In this document: positions 62,094 through 64,000 of the stretch, one piece after another
Layout: each line of letters starts with the position of its first letter
Position numbering within the stretch: position 1 is the first letter of the stretch
DNA from: Nitrosomonas sp.
GTDB lineage: Bacteria > Pseudomonadota > Gammaproteobacteria > Burkholderiales > Nitrosomonadaceae
NCBI GenBank assembly: GCA_021604405.1
Contig: BQJA01000004.1
Coordinates: 19,096 to 83,095 of the forward strand
Length of the DNA: 64,000 nt
Reading direction: 5' to 3'
The notes under the pieces: model-generated
Databases searched by the model: none
Seen by the model: the letters and a program-made list of their open reading frames with translations, nothing else
What the model was told of the DNA's origin: nothing
Position numbers and translations under genes: made by a program

Positions 62094-63341
62094 TTAGCGG
62101 GCGAACCGGTAAGGAAGCGCTACACTAATAACATAATCTGGTGAAGAATCCGTTAAACCAATCCCGCCATTGATGATAAAGAAAAGTTGTCGAGAAACTC
62201 TCGTCGCGAGTCCAAAATTCATAATGCTCTGAGGATCGCCTGACCCTGGTACATTAAAATTGGCTATTTGCGTCTTTTGCCGCCAGATTTGTTGCAAATT
62301 CAACGATAAGGAAGTGTAAGGGCTAGCCGCTAATGATGCGCCCAGTGAAAAAGAATACTGATCTCCCCGTTCGGTGTCGTTTTTTTTCAGTGTTGTTTGG
62401 TAATCAAATTGACTGGTAAAAGCTAACGGGTCTTGACGCTTAAGGGCTGTCATCGAAACGCGAAAATCATTGAAACCAGTTCCCATCAAAACATTGTTAT
62501 CGGTAATTTTGCCGCTAGCTGAATCCCATGTAAAACGCCCAACCAAATCAGGGAGCCAACCATCTTCGTGGAGTAGCGTTTTGGCGATTCCGACGCTGAT
62601 GTCACCCAGCGCTGCGCCCGTGCGACTGGTGTCCATCACGTTTGTGGCTCCTTGTGGAATTATATTTGTTTGATTGACAATTCGAGTGGGCAAACGGAGT
62701 TCCAGTTGTGATTCAAAAGGCAGTCCTGCGCGAAAAAAAAGACCGGTGTCGAATTCATTACGCTGAACATTCGCCGTCCTGACCCCTATTAATTGACCGA
62801 GATCATTCGTGACGAGTGACGGAAAATCATTTTCGCGTCGACTATAGTTAAAAAAAGGTTGTAATTCCATCTGACGAAATGGCAATAACAAGGCCCCAGT
62901 TTGAACTAAGCTGCGATCCAAGGCGCGTTCAGCCGCCAGTTCATCGACGGCAAATTCGCCGGGCGATGATTTCTTTTCTGCCTGATCCTGGGATTTATCA
63001 TTAGCTTGCGCTTGTTGCACGGTACCGGCCGCGGCACTGGGCTGGCCGGGAGATTGCGTATTATTTGGCGTTGCTGCATTTGCTGATGGCGCCTGTTGTT
63101 GGGATTTTTGTGTTTCCTGTCGGCCTTCCAGTAACTTTACCCGTCGATTCAGGTCGTCAATCACTGCATCCCGCTCCTCAAGCTTTTGCAGTAATAATTG
63201 TATATCTTGTTCCGGCATGGGCAAATTCTGCGCAAAGCTGGTTGAATGGAAGAAAAGCGCCATATAGATTAAGCTTGCGGCGCATATGCAGCCTGTTGCT
63301 GTCACTTTGGTTTTACTGAGGTGAAAAGTTACGTTTGACAA
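62094..63341 (-). CDS. Coiled-coil plus outer-membrane beta-barrel protein, FapF-like
   Basis: A 415-residue protein. The start is TTG at 63341: it directly follows an in-frame stop, has AAAGGGGG five bases upstream, and gives a full signal peptide (cleavage after SFAQ, residue 38), whereas the next Met would truncate it. Residues 45-75 (DIQLLLQKLEERDAVIDDLN and onward) form a coiled coil. A Gln/Ala/Pro linker spans 76-125. From about 150 alternating beta strands run to a final VALPYRFAR, indicating an outer-membrane barrel. FapF of Pseudomonas (about 430 residues) has this layout: trimeric coiled coil, linker, 12-stranded barrel. The neighbouring C39-like peptidase strengthens the match. Other transporter-type barrels remain possible. 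Confidence 0.75.
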   Translation of the reverse strand: MSNVTFHLSKTKVTATGCICAASLIYMALFFHSTSFAQNLPMPEQDIQLLLQKLEERDAVIDDLNRRVKLLEGRQETQKSQQQAPSANAATPNNTQSPGQPSAAAGTVQQAQANDKSQDQAEKKSSPGEFAVDELAAERALDRSLVQTGALLLPFRQMELQPFFNYSRRENDFPSLVTNDLGQLIGVRTANVQRNEFDTGLFFRAGLPFESQLELRLPTRIVNQTNIIPQGATNVMDTSRTGAALGDISVGIAKTLLHEDGWLPDLVGRFTWDSASGKITDNNVLMGTGFNDFRVSMTALKRQDPLAFTSQFDYQTTLKKNDTERGDQYSFSLGASLAASPYTSLSLNLQQIWRQKTQIANFNVPGSGDPQSIMNFGLATRVSRQLFFIINGGIGLTDSSPDYVISVALPYRFAR

Positions 63342-63476
63342 TTATTCCCCCTTTATTAGTAACTTATGATAGTGAATAATGCAGTGTAACCTTGCTTTGA
63401 CAGCGTCAAAATGTTGTTTTTGACAATTATTCCCCCCTTTATTAGCAACTTATGACAATGAATGATCTACTGTAAC
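63334..63476. repeat. Tandem duplication of a leader/start region
   Basis: About 57 bp at 63334-63390 is repeated at 63419-63476 with few changes (period about 85 bp). Each copy holds, on the minus strand, the run AAAGGGGG(G)AATAATTGTCA, which is the ribosome site and TTG start of the beta-barrel gene. In the copy nearer the peptidase this start opens a six-codon frame (MSKTTF) and then a stop. The upstream copy also overlaps the stop codon of the C39 gene. Confidence 0.8.
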
Positions 63477-64000
63477 ATGACAAATTCATCCAAATTAGGT
63501 GCTAATCGGTTTTGCGGAAAAGTTCCGTCATTTCGGGCGACAACAAAGCCAACTTTGCCTACTTCTGGAAACTCAATCCAGCTGTTCTGGAATGTTTTCA
63601 CGAGCATGGTACGGTTTCCCCAGGCGGGATCAGCCAGTAATACGCGGTTGCCATGCATCCCCCGGAAGATCACAAAATGGTTATAACCTTTGGTATCAAT
63701 GGGTACCACGATGGGCGCTTTTTCTAACAGCTGTTCAAATGAAAGTTTGCCATAACCAATGCCTCGGTAACCTCTACCGTCTACAAAGCGTTTAAGGTCC
63801 AATAAAGAAAATCCTTCCCGCATTCTGACTATGTGTGGATTTTTGATGTATTCAGCCCGGTTCATCAAGCCGATCGCGACTTCCCTTTCAGTGATCGGGT
63901 CATCATACTGATAGTTCAATAGTGTGGTTAAAGCAGCAGCGCCACAGCTTAAATCCCATTGCTGTACGACAACATTCGTATGGCGCATCTCCAATAAGGA
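63467..64000 (-). CDS. C39-like cysteine peptidase, FapD-like, 5' end beyond window
   Basis: The frame is open to the right edge, so the N-terminus, probably a signal peptide, is missing. The visible 177 residues form a C39-like papain-fold domain. Counting from the TTG at 63994, the nucleophile Cys17 is in WDLSCGAAALTTLL, the catalytic His106 in YNHFVIFRG and Asp122 in LLADPAWG. No ABC transporter domain is attached, so it is not a bacteriocin exporter. The stand-alone exported C39 domain next to a coiled-coil/barrel gene matches FapD of the Fap amyloid operons. It would cleave or process an exported substrate in the periplasm. Genes for that substrate would be expected further right. Confidence 0.82.
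   Translation of the reverse strand, partial: SLLEMRHTNVVVQQWDLSCGAAALTTLLNYQYDDPITEREVAIGLMNRAEYIKNPHIVRMREGFSLLDLKRFVDGRGYRGIGYGKLSFEQLLEKAPIVVPIDTKGYNHFVIFRGMHGNRVLLADPAWGNRTMLVKTFQNSWIEFPEVGKVGFVVARNDGTFPQNRLAPNLDEFVMLQ

Noticed and set aside
1-64000. CRISPR arrays, insertion sequences, tRNA or rRNA genes
   Set aside because: Reading by eye found no regularly spaced repeats, transposase-like proteins or recognisable RNA gene sequences; a tRNA could be missed without a covariance-model search.

Overview
The window looks like chromosome from a betaproteobacterium, most likely a Nitrosomonas-type organism (Nitrosomonadaceae). That is inferred from gene content and style: an adjacent metX-metW pair, an EIIA(Man)-HPr-EI phosphotransferase cluster with no sugar permease, many exported copper, heme and His-rich proteins, moderate GC, and frequent TTG starts. 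No ammonia-oxidation, rRNA, tRNA, IS or CRISPR sequence was recognised, so the taxonomic call is tentative.

Region 1 (1-18192) is an iron-siderophore locus. A leftward operon encodes a PvdE-type ABC exporter, a PepSY membrane protein (FpvG/PiuB-like), an AlkK/FadD-like acyl ligase and, cut by the left edge, a PvdQ-like N-terminal-nucleophile acylase. A divergent rightward set encodes an IucB-like N-acyltransferase, an ornithine/lysine N-monooxygenase, a TonB-dependent receptor, an alpha/beta hydrolase and a complete RND tripartite pump. A convergent Sfp-type phosphopantetheinyl transferase closes it. Together these predict a hydroxamate lipopeptide siderophore that is acylated in the cytoplasm, exported and deacylated in the periplasm. 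The peptide synthetase itself is not visible and should lie beyond the left edge.

Region 2 (18193-33695) is mixed: AhpC-type peroxiredoxin with a small partner gene, a GDSL esterase, an alpha/beta hydrolase, a DUF4136 lipoprotein, an M48 metalloprotease lipoprotein, a PAP2-glycosyltransferase-lipid kinase set, a His-rich diheme peroxidase, a DCC-family protein, a glycine-zipper lipoprotein, and a membrane-anchored Ser/Thr kinase-like protein whose catalytic residues are missing. Several gene-poor stretches separate them.

Region 3 (33905-48985) is housekeeping: Lon with a candidate heat-shock promoter, a glycine-zipper protein, the large NAD-glutamate dehydrogenase, DUF2835, EttA, EIIA-HPr-EI, MetX and MetW.

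Region 4 (49425-60090) is a one-directional periplasmic copper/redox cluster: multicopper oxidase, a SCO-fold protein without copper-binding cysteines, a 697-residue His-rich exported protein of unknown family, a CusB-like adaptor ending in seven histidines, CusA with an intact methionine triad, a DsbA-like oxidoreductase, a nuclease-fold protein that seems to lack catalytic residues, and a cytochrome c5. A perfect 22-bp palindrome lies upstream. This is the strongest candidate for an undescribed system.

Region 5 (60542-64000) has an OmpR-type regulator lacking the phospho-acceptor aspartate. Leftward-facing genes follow for a small exported protein, a coiled-coil plus beta-barrel outer-membrane protein, and a C39-like peptidase cut by the right edge. 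The last two resemble FapF and FapD of the Fap functional-amyloid secretion system. A tandem duplication of a translation-initiation region lies between them.
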